A stretch of DNA of 64,000 nucleotides, taken from contig JBHGNT010000011.1 in assembly GCA_043228905.1 (NCBI GenBank), forward strand, positions 1,612,001 through 1,676,000, given 5' to 3'. The position numbers and the translations under genes were made by a program. Origin of the DNA: Azolla caroliniana. Taxonomy: Eukaryota; Polypodiophyta. The notes beneath the pieces are model-generated. The model was not told where the DNA came from. It did not search any database and was given only the letters and a program-made list of their open reading frames with translations. This document shows positions 10,930 to 21,152 of the stretch, piece after piece. Numbering within the stretch: the first letter of the stretch is position 1; every line of letters starts with the position of its first letter.

Positions 10930-10945
10930 TTTTGGCATGCCTGGT
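10930..10945 (+). other. Putative primer site of G
   Basis: TTTTGGCATGCCTGGT lies 8 bp after the LTR. The gypsy element at 55004-57305 has the near-identical TTTTGGCACGCTTGGT at the same place after its LTR (complement of 56811-56826). It does not match the common tRNA-Met primer site, and I cannot name the tRNA. Confidence 0.5.
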
Positions 10946-10979
10946 TACATCTGAAGCTAGTAGAGAACAAGTCGAATGA

Positions 10980-13172
10980 ATGTCGTCTGCTCCAGATACA
11001 CCAGTCAGTTGTAAATGTCCTCGTACACAATCGATTACGAAGACACTAGAAAAAGATTCGGCTGCAAAGTTACAACCAGAAACAAGTAGAAGGTGGTCTA
11101 CGCTCCCGGATTTAACTGATAGTCAATTGGATGAAAATCAGGAGGAGGAGATATCATTTTACGATATCTAGAGTGAAGACAATATGCCTTACCCATATTC
11201 TAAATTTTAGGAAGGTGCTGATGCAGAATCGCATATTAGGGATTTCTTGACAACATGGGAAATTAACCATGGAGCTCAGAGACTATCGACAATAGCCGAA
11301 GATAAATTTAAAATTGTTGAGTTTGTTTTGTCATTAGATGGTCAATTCGCTAATTGGTTTGCGCAAAATGGTTTCCATGCATTCGAAACATTTGAACAAT
11401 TAAATACCAAATTTCTGTAATTATTACATCGTCAGATTCCTCAAAAGGATCTGATAGCGCAATTTTATGCGTTGTATCAGGAGCCGCATGAAACAGTGTC
11501 TCAATTTGTCATTCGTTTTCAGAATTTACAACTCCAGATTTCCAGGCCTATTCTGGACAATGAATTGAAGGATGTATTCCTTGAAGCAATTCGTGAACCA
11601 TTACGAACAACATTAGTAGTGTTCGATTTCCAGAATCAGATGATCGAGCAAGTGATTGATAAAGCAATCGCTATGGGCCGGAATCCGAAAAATGTAAGGA
11701 GTATGGATATGTCGGCATTACATAATACCTTCCCAACTCGGGAGGAGTTGCAATTTCGACAAGTGGTTCAATGTACGACTTGTTTGAATACTGGGCATTT
11801 GGGAATAGAATGTAGTTTACGAACACATTGCACAATATGTCATTCTAAACTTCATTCGGTCGAGCAATGTGAATATAATCTTCTTAACAAAACAACGACT
11901 CTGGTACGGCAAATTTTTCCGAAAAATGGGTACCAGAATAACCGGCATATATTCAATAATGGGTACCAAGAAACCGCTCGACAAAATAATTATCAACAGA
12001 ATCAAGATTTTTTGGCGGCACAAGATAACGACTATCAACAACACAATGGAGGTCAGTTTAAACAAAATCACTATAAGAATAAAAAATTCTATAAGCAAAA
12101 AGCGTCACGACAATTTCAACAACCCCCAGATTCTAATGAAGATGGAAACCATTAGTTTGCGCTAGGCGAAGGGAGTGGAACATTTGTTCCTACCTACTAT
12201 ATTTGCCGATAGGAGGGACATTATGCAAATCAATGTTCGTCTAAAGGAAAAGGAAAAACACTGGCTATGCACATGGTCATGCCGGAAATTCAGCAAGTGA
12301 CCACCAGAAGTAAAAGTAAACAATCATAGTGGGAAATTTAGGAAGCTGTTCAGAAAGTAGCCAAGGAATGGGTAGAAGAAGCGAATAAAAACAATGTGTC
12401 CCGAATGCTCCAAGATAATGAGATTAATCAAGCTAATGAATTGCCCGGAGTTATGGCCATACCAGAACAAGAAGAAACTTGGAAAATTTTGGCGGATTGC
12501 CAAGTATCATTACCTTTGACGGGATTACTCAAACTAGTTCCTAGGTTCACAAAGAAAGTGGCGACGTTAATTGCCCAAAAAGGGACAGAACAAGTAGATG
12601 TTCACTATAATCAGCCAAGCAATAATCCTTCAATTATGGATGAACAAAATCCTTCTATTAAGGTCATAATCCATGGAGAAGAGATAGAAGGTGCTATTGT
12701 CAATGGTGGCTCAGGCGTGAATGTAATTAATAGAACTACTTGTGATAGGTTTGGCATTACCAAATGGGAAGCATGCCCATTTTGGCTAAGGATGGCTGAT
12801 ACTAGTACGATACGACTAATCGGGTTGCTGCGGCAGTTGGATGTCGTATTAGGAGGTCACACTTTTCAAATATCAGCAGTGGTGCTTCATTTGGAAGCTC
12901 TTGGAGCATATCCTTTGCTATTAGGTCGACCATGGTTAAAAACTGCTAATATTAAGAAAAATTGGAATAAGAATTTATTAACATTCCGAAAAGGCAAGAA
13001 GAAAATCCGGGTATCTACTCAGAATAAGATTATGACGAGCAAACAATGTTTGCCAATTCATGCGGAGGCTGTAAATATGATGGAAGGACTAGATGAGGTC
13101 GAAGAGAATCATTATTTTAATGATAACCCAAAAATTATCCCTTTGTTCGAAGTAGACATTTACAAGCCCTGA
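10980..13172 (+). pseudogene. G gag-protease, one frame with in-frame stops
   Basis: One reading frame runs from ATG 10980 to TGA 13170-13172. Gag contains a LSLDGQFANWF segment, IAQFYALYQEPHETV and SQFVIRFQNLQ, typical of gypsy Gag. Two adjacent CX2CX4HX4C zinc knuckles lie near 11775-11875; a third near 12195-12235 is degenerate. The protease is near 12655-12990, with the segment ending LLGRPWLKTANIK. Its catalytic motif reads NGGSG where the related copy at 53386 has DGGSS, so the catalytic Asp is lost by a G-to-A change. Internal stops at 11169, 11208, 11418, 12153, 12210, 12327 and 12339 are all TAG or TAA. Confidence 0.85.
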
Positions 13173-13180
13173 CATCGTAC

Positions 13181-14305
13181 ATGGATTCACAAGAGGAATT
13201 ACCATTAGACGAGCAAACAATGAAAGAAATCCGAATGCAGCAGGAAGCTACCGAAAGAGAAATGAAGGTATCTCAACGGGTTTAGGCATTGGCATTGGAG
13301 GAAGTAAATTTGGCAGGAGATGATAAGGGGTTTGAACCAAAAACAGTGTTCGTAGCTAAAGATATGAGAGTGGCGGAAGCTAGAGCCGAAAAAGCTAAAA
13401 TCCGATCCAAGAAACTGGAGGATCGGATACAACTGGCAAAAACATAAATCGGAAAATGGCTCGATGCAAAGGATGAATTAATTCAACAACTGCGCCAAAA
13501 GTTAGCATAGTAGTAGGAAGCCACGCGCCAAAATGCTGAGCAAGTGGAGGAACTTGAAGAATATGTAAATGTACAAACATAATATTTTGCGGAAGAGATG
13601 GTTGGAAAAGACACCTTGTTGAAGGACATCAATGAAAAATATAACAAACAACAAGAAGAATGGGAAGTTCTCGAAAGACGGTGTTCAGAAGTAGAAGACT
13701 TGTCTGAAAAAAGGCGACTTGATCTATTACTCGCACAAAACAAGCTTTTGCAGACAGAAGTAGAAAATAATGCTCAAATTGATGATTTACGAAGAACATT
13801 GGCAGCAACACAGTTTCAGGCAAGTATAACCGAGGAAAGAATTCGAGATATCCTAAGACACCATAAACTTAACACCTTGAAAATGGTGAATGAGTCCATC
13901 AATAAGGGATGGAAAGCCTAGTCAGCACAAGCAATCGAGCTTCAGTTGTTACAGGCTAACAGAGACAATAGGAAGGCTCATGGCCAAGGTTTCTTCAAGA
14001 TGACGGAAGAAGCAATATCAACTATTCAGGAGGATATTGCTAAAGACTTGTATGAGATAGCAACGTGTCACCGAGAAGAAGTTAGTCGAATTATGAAAGA
14101 ATTTGACAAACATGATGTCGACATAGTTGTCCAACTAGATAACCTTCAATCCGAAAGGCGAGATCAGACCCCAGGACTTGAAGCACCGGCAACAGAGAAA
14201 CCAAGACCACTGGCCGCAGATACAAACATGTTTACAGAAACCGAAGACAGACGAAGAAGACATGCAGCAACCCGAACCTTCATTGTTCGATATTCTGCAA
14301 GATGA
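13181..14305 (+). pseudogene. G coiled-coil frame replacing RT-RNase H-integrase
   Basis: One frame of 374 codons starts at ATG 13181, shifted relative to the protease frame. The first 60 or so residues still match the protease-RT linker of the related gypsy copy (LEEVNLAGDD here, LEEVNVGTTSEP there, then the AK(D/E)(M/L) segment). RT should follow, but the frame runs into a charged Glu/Lys/Gln/Leu-rich region. There is no proline between residue 53 and residue 331, as in a long coiled coil. In-frame stops at 13283, 13445, 13508-13516 (three TAG), 13580 and 13919 are all TAG or TAA, readable as former Gln codons. I do not recognise a homologue. It could be an env-like, structural or captured host sequence. 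Confidence 0.75.
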
Positions 14306-14407
14306 TGCATGAGGATCAATTAGATGAGGACCTTCCTTCGGACCAATAGGAGTAAAAGGATACCATGGGGTTCGCCGGACAAAGCCCTGGCCCACGGGCG
14401 TGCCATG

Positions 14408-14865
14408 TGTTACCCGGACAAGTGGGGAAGTGTCGGAGTTGGAGTTGGATTCGGATCGGTATAGAGGATCGATGAGTCAGCATTTGGCCGAAGTAAATTA
14501 AAATAGAAATTATAAGTTAGTTAAAGATTTTGTAGTTCTTGCCATGTTTGGCAATATGTTTTCTTGATGAGCAAGTCCTTCCGGTTGCCTATAAAAGGAA
14601 CCGAAGGCAATGTAAAGAGCCATCATTTTATTTAGTAATATAAAGTTAGTTTAGGAAATCTCTGTGTACGAAACACTCTGTCAATCTATTTCCTTTCTGT
14701 TATAACTTATTACTAAATAGCGATCTCGATGTCTGCTAACCATCGATAAGTTTACAACCATTTTTAGTATCTATTTCGTCTAAAGCGCAACTCATTGATA
14801 GAACGTTCAGTGAGCAATGTTCGACCTATACTATGTCGGCAATAGTTATTGTCGACCGAACAACA
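14408..14865 (+). repeat. G 3' LTR
   Basis: 458 bp and homologous to 10440-10921. The base composition just upstream (GCCCACGGGCGTGCCATG) is not a polypurine tract. The nearest purine-rich run, AGGAGTAAAAGGATA, is about 45-60 bp upstream. Confidence 0.9.
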
Positions 14866-16270
14866 TGCATTCCGTCTCATCCGTGGTCTTGAGCGGAAGG
14901 AGGTTCGGTTTTGTTTGCCAGCCAAGCAATCGGTGCACTTCTCAAGATGCACACCTTTTACCTCCGGAATGAGGTTGTCTTCGGCAAGTCTTCTCATCCC
15001 CCTTCTGGCTTATATGACACAGTCCCTTGTGCCACAACTCACAGGCAATGTCGGATGCTACGTTCACTTCTTCTCGGAATATCCGGGTAAGGATAAGGTA
15101 AAACGTGTTGATCTTCCGGGCTCGACTCACGATCAAGCTTCCTTTGCTGAATTTCATGACTCCGTTCCAGATGCTACCCGTGTAGCCTTCATCATCTAGC
15201 TGACCGACTGATATTAGGTTCAACTGAACGTCCAGAACATGTCGGACTTCTTGCAGCAGCAACTTGCATCTGGTTGATGTTTTCAACAACACATCTCCTA
15301 TGCCAAAAATTCGGCATGTACCTTCATTCCCCATACAGACACAACCTTGATCTCTGGCTATGTAGGATGAGAAGTTTTTCTAGTCCGGTGTTAGATGAAA
15401 CGATGCTCCGGAATCGACAACCCATGTTTTCTCATCACCAACAAGGTTTAACTCATTCTCCTCAGTAATGAGAATGAGTTCTTCTTCACTTGTCGCAATT
15501 GCTGATGTTCCCTTCCGATCCAAACCGTTTTGGTTTGAACTGGCATTGTCGGCTCCTTTCTCTTTCCGAAAATGCCAACAATTCTTCTGGAAGTGCCCCG
15601 ACTTCCCACAATAGAAGCAAGTAGGCCTCCCCCTTGACTTCGATCTCGTCCCCGATTTGTCCCGGTTTTGGGGACTCTGATACCGGCCTCTTCGCTGGTA
15701 ATGGTCATCTTCCGTGACCAAGGCCTTCGGATCGGTTCCGGACTCCCGGTCCTTCCAGCGAGCTTCTTTTGGCCCGGTGTTGCCCAACGTGACAACTAAC
15801 GTCTCCCAACTATCCCGGAGGGAACCGAGCAAGAGCAATACGAGTACCTCATCTGCGAGAGGTACTTCCAACGAGGTGTCTTGGTTTATTAGCCCCTGGA
15901 AGGCATTCATGTCCTCCGCCATACTGCAACTGTCTTGGCACCGGAGCCTCACTAACTTCTGTAATACTAAAACCCGATTAATGACATTTTTGTTTTGGAA
16001 CATGATGTCGATCTTCTCCCAGAGTTCATGAGCCTTACTTTCTTCATTGAAGTTGTTGTACATGCTCATATCGATGAAGCACCAGATGTACGTCGTCGTC
16101 TTCATGTGCATAACCTCCCATGTCGCGGCATCGATCTTATTCGGTTTCTTGTCCCCAAACTGTACCGAGAACCAAAGATCTATAACCACCAACATGTCCC
16201 TCATCTTCAACTTCCACACGAAGTACTTGGAGCCGGCGAGCTTGAACATGCCGCCGAACGACTCTTCCAT
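14866..16270 (-). pseudogene. B2 pre-integrase, protease and gag
   Basis: Gag starts at the complement of 16268-16270 (MEESFGGMFKLAGSKYFVWK) and is open for most of its length. It includes AFQGLINQDTSLEVPLADEV and an intact zinc knuckle, CFYCGKSGHFQKNC. The protease motif WVVDSGASFHLTP is followed by frame breaks and the pre-integrase segment ELWHKGLCHISQKG. It is interrupted at 14866 by element G. Some B copies have a longer KQLSLARVKSSLLDEEARRKD segment; here it has been shortened by a deletion near 15770. Confidence 0.83.
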
Positions 16271-16299
16271 TTCTTGTGTTGTTTGTTCTGATACCAGAT

Positions 16300-16609
16300 T
16301 GACCAGATTGATTGGAACTAGCGCGGAAGTATTGCTCGGCCACAACTGAGTCTCAAATCACTCTATGAAGGACCAAACACATAAATGGGAAATAGGTATG
16401 ATGAATGTATGTACACAAAACAACGATAGAGAATACAGGATGTTTACATGGAAAAACCCTAATCGGGAAAAAACCACGGGAGCCCACAAACTCCGAACTA
16501 TCACTATATGAGAGGAAATACAAAGTCGAAACATAGAGGCAACGATCTCGTGCTCGTGATCTTCGCCAGACGGCGGTTACAACAGAAAGTACTCGTAGCT
16601 ACTCTCTTG

Positions 16610-16640
<31 letters not shown>

Positions 16641-16931
16641 CAACAATAATAATAACCACAACCCACAATTCACAAGTAAAGTGCTTGCCCTAAGTCATAT
16701 TTATACTTATATGACTTTTAGGCTATTTACAAATATAGCCTCAGTGGGCTTACTCTAACATATTTACAATATATGTTCTTGGATCCGGTTTGCACTGAAT
16801 CCAACCAGATTCACTCAATCTGGTTTCCGGGTCTCATCCGGAACCCTTCCGGATACGGTTCCTTCATCCGGCTCATCTAATCTGACTGCTTCGGTTCTCA
16901 TCCAGATCCCAACCGGAGGGACTGAATTCCT
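16300..16931 (-). repeat. B2 5' LTR
   Basis: Read in reverse it ends next to a primer-site remnant (complement of CTGATACCAGA at 16288-16299). It contains the family palindromes at about 16692-16775 and a CT run at 16611-16638. The outer end lacks the last three bases expected (ACA) and abuts B3 RNase H, so the junction is slightly eroded. Confidence 0.8.
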
Positions 16932-17081
16932 AATAGATCTTCGTTAGCAAAAACGCTTTATCTTCTACCTTCTCCTAGAGCCAATGATATCTACTCTAGA
17001 TGTGCTTAGTACGGGAGTGGTAGGCCGCGTACATCGCGAGGTGGATGGCACTTTGAATGTCGCAGTAGACACATGTGAGGA
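16932..17081 (-). pseudogene. B3 RNase H C-terminal fragment
   Basis: Reverse-strand codons match YCDxQSAIHLAxxAAYHSRTKHI and then RYHW, EKVEDKxFLLTK of family-B RNase H. A stop after KTKHI sits where the intact copy has Gln (HIQRRYHW). The rest of this RNase H lies beyond the B4 insertion at 37430. Confidence 0.8.
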
Positions 17082-17083
17082 AT

Positions 17084-17600
17084 AGTGTGGAATACTGCTC
17101 GGCCACGACCGAGTCTTGAATTACTTCGATAAAAGTGCAACACAAGAAATGGAATAGACGTTCACACAAAAGAGAGTACATAGGATGTTTACGTGGAAAA
17201 CCCTGAATGGAAAAAACCACGGGAGCCCACAGACTACAGCTATCACTACGAAGAAAAGAGGGTACAATCAGAGACTTGGAGGCAATGACCTCGAGCTCTG
17301 TTTCTTTGCCAACCGGCGGTTACAACAAAGTATTTCTTTGTATCTCACACTCTCTGTGTGTCACTCTCTCTCTGTACAACGATATAACAACAACAATAAC
17401 AACACACGCATATAGTGATTGCCCTAAGTCATATTTATACTTATATGAACTTAGGGCTATTTACAAATATAGCCTCAATAGGCTTGCTCAAATCATATTT
17501 ACAAATATGTCTCTCTTCCGGTTCTCATCGGGTCTCCTCCGGTTTCCGGATCTCTTCTGGTTCTCATCGGGTCCCATCTAGAGACACTGATTTCCCAACA
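17084..17600 (-). repeat. B4 3' LTR
   Basis: 517 bp; reversed it starts TGTTGGGAAATCAGTG at 17600 and ends CCTCACA at 17084. The purine tract GAAGGGGGAGAT lies just inside at 17601-17612. The family palindromes are at about 17428-17508. Confidence 0.87.
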
Positions 17601-17769
17601 ATCTCCCCCTTCACTCCGGCATGGGATGTCTCGTCAACCCAATCCACTCTCGGCACGCATCTAGCTTGTCGGTCGTCAACACCTTGGTCAGCATATCCTA
17701 CCCGTTCTCCTCCGTGTGGATCTTTGTCAGCACGAACTCTTGATCTTCTACTCTCTCCTGGATCCAGTG
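17601..17769 (-). pseudogene. B4 RNase H C-terminus
   Basis: On the reverse strand it encodes HWIQERVEDQEFVLTKIHTEENG and the final TKVLTTDKLDA and RHPMPE-like residues, the normal family ending, followed by a stop and the purine tract. It is cut at 17769 by B5. The matching upstream part resumes at 28550 with HLAKNAAY. Confidence 0.85.
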
Positions 17770-18036
17770 TGTTTGAAAATCGGTCTCTCCGGATGGGATC
17801 TGGTGATGAATAAAGAGGACCCGACCCGGTGAGAACCGAAAGAGATCCGGAAACCGGATCGGTGGACCCGGTGAGAACGAAAAGAGAAGACAGATATGTA
17901 AATATGTCTTGAATAAGCCCATTGTTGCTATAGTTGTAAATAGCCCTAAGTTCATATAACTATAAATATGACTTAGGGCAATCACTTTACGTAGTTAGTG
18001 TGTGATTGTGTTGTTGTCATATTGCTGAAACTGTTG

Positions 18037-18100
<64 letters not shown>

Positions 18101-18370
18101 CAGAGCGATACTCTATTGTAACCACCACTGTATGAAGACACAGAGCTCAAGGTTATTGCCTCCGAGTCTCTGATTGTATCCCTTCTCTTCATAGTGATAG
18201 TTCAAAGTCTATAGGCTCTCGTGGTTTTTCCCTATTAGGGTTTTCCACGTAAACATCCTATGTCATTTTCTTGTGTACTCTCCACTTCCCATTTCTGTGT
18301 TTGATTCTTTTGAGAAGTGATTTACTACTCGGTTGTGGCTGAGCGATATTCAACACATTTCTCTTCAAAT
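17770..18370 (+). repeat. B5 5' LTR
   Basis: 601 bp; starts TGTTTGAAAATCGG and ends CTTCAAA before TTGGTATCAGAGC. It is longer than the 3' LTR mainly because of a (GA)n run at 18039-18099. The family palindromes are at 17893-17974. Confidence 0.87.
18039..18099. repeat. (GA)n microsatellite in B5 5' LTR
   Basis: This is a near-perfect GA run of about 60 bp. The same site in the 3' LTR (28262-28294) is much shorter and interrupted. Confidence 0.95.
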
Positions 18371-18383
18371 TGGTATCAGAGCG
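18371..18383 (+). other. B5 primer binding site
   Basis: TTGGTATCAGAGC follows the LTR directly and matches the plant tRNA-Met primer site. Confidence 0.9.
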
Positions 18384-18397
18384 AACAACATAGGAAA

Positions 18398-19540
18398 TGG
18401 AAGAATCTTACAGTGGCATGTTCAAGCTCACCGGCTCCAACTATCCAGTGTGGAAGTCGAAGATGAGGGACATGTTGGTGGGTAAAGATATTTAGTTGCC
18501 GGTTCAGTTTCAGGACAAGAGACCGGATAAGATCGACACCACAGTGTGGGAGGTGATGCACATGAAGACGACGACATACATCCAGTGCTCCATCTACATG
18601 AGCCTGTACAACAACTTCAATGAAGAGAGCAAGGCTCATGAACTCTGGGAGAAGATCGGCATCATGTTCCAAAACAAAGAATGTTGTTAATCGGGTTTTG
18701 GTATTTCGGAAGCTAGTGAGGCTCCGATACCAAGATGGCTCCAGTATGGCGGGCTGATACACCAAGCAACCTCAGTGGAAGTACCTCTCGCCGATGAGGT
18801 ACTTGCTCTACTCCTCCTCGGTTCCCTCCCGGATAGCTGGGAGACGTTAGTTGTCACGTTGGGCAACGCTGGGCCGGAAGGAAAACAACTATCCCTAGCA
18901 AGAGTCAAGTCGAGCTTGCTAGATGAGGAGGCGCGTCGGAAAGACAAGGAGGTGATCTCTGAAGCCAAAGCCCTCCGTACCGAATCAGAACGCGGAAGAC
19001 AAAGGAATCGGAATCCCCAGAACTGGGAAAAGTTGGGGACATGGTCAAAGTCAAGGGGGAGGCCCACTTGCTTCTATTGCGGCAAGCCGAGGCACTTCCA
19101 GAAGAACGATCGACATTTCTGAAAAGACAAGGGAGCCGACAGTACCGATTCGAAGAAGTCACCAAACCGAAACGGTTCAGATTGGCGAGGCCCGGATTGG
19201 AAGGGAACGACGGCAATCGTAGCAAGTGAAGAAGAACTAATGCTCATCACCGAGAAGAGTGAGTTGAACCTTGCCGTCGACGAGACAACATGGGTTGTCG
19301 ATTCCGGGGCGTCATTCCACCTTACTCTGGATTGGAAATGTTTCTCATCCTACACAGCCGGATAGGGAATGAAGGGACATGCCAAATTATTGGCATAGGA
19401 GATGTGCTGTTGAAGACATCAACCGGATGCAAGTTGTTTTGCTGAAGGATGTTCGACACGTTCGGGAGGTCTGACTGAACCTGATAGCAGTCGGTCGGCT
19501 AGATGATGAAGGCTACACATGTAGCATCCAGAATGGTGTC
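18398..19540 (+). pseudogene. B5 gag-protease (broken)
   Basis: ATG 18398 gives MEESYSGMFKLTGSNYPVWK. Frame is lost near 18685 (after FQNKE) and resumes with VEVPLADEVLALLLLGSLPDSW and KQLSLARVKSSLLDEEARRKD. The zinc knuckle CFYCGKPRHFQKN has Arg for Gly before His and Asp for the final Cys region, so it is damaged. The protease DSGASFHLT follows near 19300, then frame breaks. Gag would assemble particles; this copy cannot make full-length protein. Confidence 0.83.
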
Positions 19541-20900
19541 ATGAAGTTCTGCAAAGGGAGCTTAATAGTGGCTTTAGCCCGGAAGGTCAACACACTATAC
19601 TTGATGCATGCTCGGATATGCCGGGAAGTAGTGAACGTAGCATTTGACATTGCCGGTGAGCTGTGGCACAAAAGACTGTGTCACATGAGTCAGAAGGGGA
19701 TGAAGAGGCTTGCCGAAGTCAACCTCATTCCGGTGAAGGAAGTGCAACTTGAGAAGTGCACCGACTGCCTAGCCAGCAAGCAAATCCGAACCTCCTTCCG
19801 GTCAAGACCACCGATGACACGGATTGCACCACTGGAGCTGGTGCATACCGATGTTTGTCAAGTAGACACGAAGTCACATGCTGGATCACAGTACTTCATT
19901 ACGTTCATTGATGACCACAGCCGGAAGCTGTGGTTCTCACCATTGAAGACGAAGGATCAGGTACTAACCGTCTTCAAGGAACTCCATGCGAGAGTGGAAA
20001 GAGAAACCGGCCGGAAACTGAAGGCGGTTAAAGTGGACAACGGAGGAGAATACCGGGGGCAGTTTGAGGAGTACTGCCAGTCGATGGGAATCCGGCTCGA
20101 ATTCATCGTGCCGAAGATGCCGGAACTAAACGGGGTGGCCGAAAGGATGAACCGGACCATAACGGAGAGAGTTCGGAGCATGCTCGCACATGCGAAGTTA
20201 CCCAAGAGGTTTTGGGCTGAGGCGTTGACGACGGCGACCTATGTCATAAACAAATCACCCTCAATACCCTTGGGAGGGGAATCACCTCATAAGGTAAGGA
20301 CCGACAAAGATGTATCTTACCGACATCTGAAGGTGTTCGGGTGTCTCGCATACGTGCATGTGGTGAAGGACAAGAGAGCAAAGTTGGATCCAAAGTCCCG
20401 ACCATGCAGATTCCTTGGATACGACGATGATGAGTTCGGTTACCTGGTGTGGGATCTGGTCGATAGAAAGGTGTTTCGGAGTTGGGACATAGTTTTCATG
20501 GAAGACAGGACCATTGCCGACTGGGAGTCAGAGAAGAAGGTAACGAACTTTGGATCATCCATTGAAAACCAGCCAGAGGACACAAGGACTTACCCGGTTG
20601 AAAACCGGACACTAGGCGGTAATCGGATGACACTCCACGAACCGGCCGGATACAGACAAGAAACCAAACTGACCGAAGAAGAAGAAGAAGAAGACACCGG
20701 AACCGGAGAAGATCCCGAATCGGATTCGGATTCAGAACAAATGGAGGAACCGACAGTCAGAAACCAAGGATGGAGATATCCTCTCTGGGAGAGAAGAGCC
20801 CCCCAAAGATTTCCAGATGCAGAGCATATGTTGCTAACCGATGAGGGGGAGCTAGAAAGCTTTGAAGAAGTAATGGGAGACACCCACAACAACAAGTGGT
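19541..20900 (+). pseudogene. B5 pre-integrase, integrase and linker (interrupted by B6)
   Basis: A long open stretch carries ELWHKRLCHMSQKG and CTDCLASKQ, then the integrase core with Asp in VHTDVCQVDTKSH, Asp in VDNGGEYRGQF and Glu in NGVAERMNRT, and then FLGYDDDEFGYLVWD and an acidic Glu-rich linker. The frame is open from 19541 to the B6 insertion at 20901. The preserved catalytic triad suggests B5 was fairly young when it was split. RT continues at 26444. Confidence 0.88.
20896..20900. other. B6 target site duplication (left)
   Basis: GTGGT is repeated exactly at 26444-26448 on the other side of B6. Joining the flanks restores the B5 reading KWFSAM. Confidence 0.95.
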
Positions 20901-20985
20901 TGTTGGGATTTACGGTCCCTCCGGATGGGATGTCCGGAGATGAATGACGGCAAGCCCGGTTGCGGTTACGGAACCGGAGGATGAA

Positions 20986-21134
20986 GAGTACCCGGCATGA
21001 AGCCGGATGAAGAGTACCCGGCTACGGAGCCGGATGATGTAGACCCCGGGTACGGAGCCGGATGATGAAGACCCGGCTACGGAGCCGGATGATGAAGACC
21101 CGGCTACGGAGCCGGATGATGTATGTACCCGGAG
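20986..21134 (+). repeat. U3 tandem repeats in B6 LTR, about 27-bp unit
   Basis: About five degenerate copies of a unit built on TACGGAGCCGGATGATGAAG plus ACCCGGC; two adjacent copies are identical. The same array is in the 3' LTR at 25816-25964. Repeats at this position upstream of the TATA box are often enhancer-like in LTRs, but that role is inference here. Confidence 0.85.
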
Positions 21135-21152
21135 AGAGATCCGGATGCGGGG

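Larger units (their letters stand above)
10440..14865 (+). mobile_element. G: gypsy-type element with Gag-protease and a coiled-coil frame, no RT
   Basis: It is bounded by two LTRs (10440-10921 and 14408-14865), both starting TGTTACCCGG and ending CAACA. The flanking target duplication is TACAT (10435-10439) against TGCAT (14866-14870); uninterrupted B copies have TGCAT there, so the left copy mutated. Inside are a Gag-protease frame (10980-13172) and a coiled-coil frame (13181-14305). No RT, RNase H or integrase motif is present in the 3.5-kb interior. It must therefore be non-autonomous, mobilised by enzymes of a relative such as the gypsy copies at 52893-57305. Confidence 0.88.
8933..16931 (-). 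mobile_element. B2: copia family B element split by gypsy element G
   Basis: This reverse-strand family-B element has RT and integrase at 8933-10439, pre-integrase and gag at 14866-16270, and a 5' LTR at 16300-16931. Element G sits between the two internal parts, in the integrase/pre-integrase region. Removing G and one 5-bp target copy restores the family sequence across the join. The left end is cut at C1, so the RNase H end and 3' LTR are missing. Confidence 0.85.

Noticed and set aside
10440-14865. Element G as an ordinary gypsy element with a simple RT deletion
   Set aside because: A plain deletion would join protease to the remaining Pol or the 3' LTR. Instead there is over 1 kb of unrelated frame with a uniform composition.
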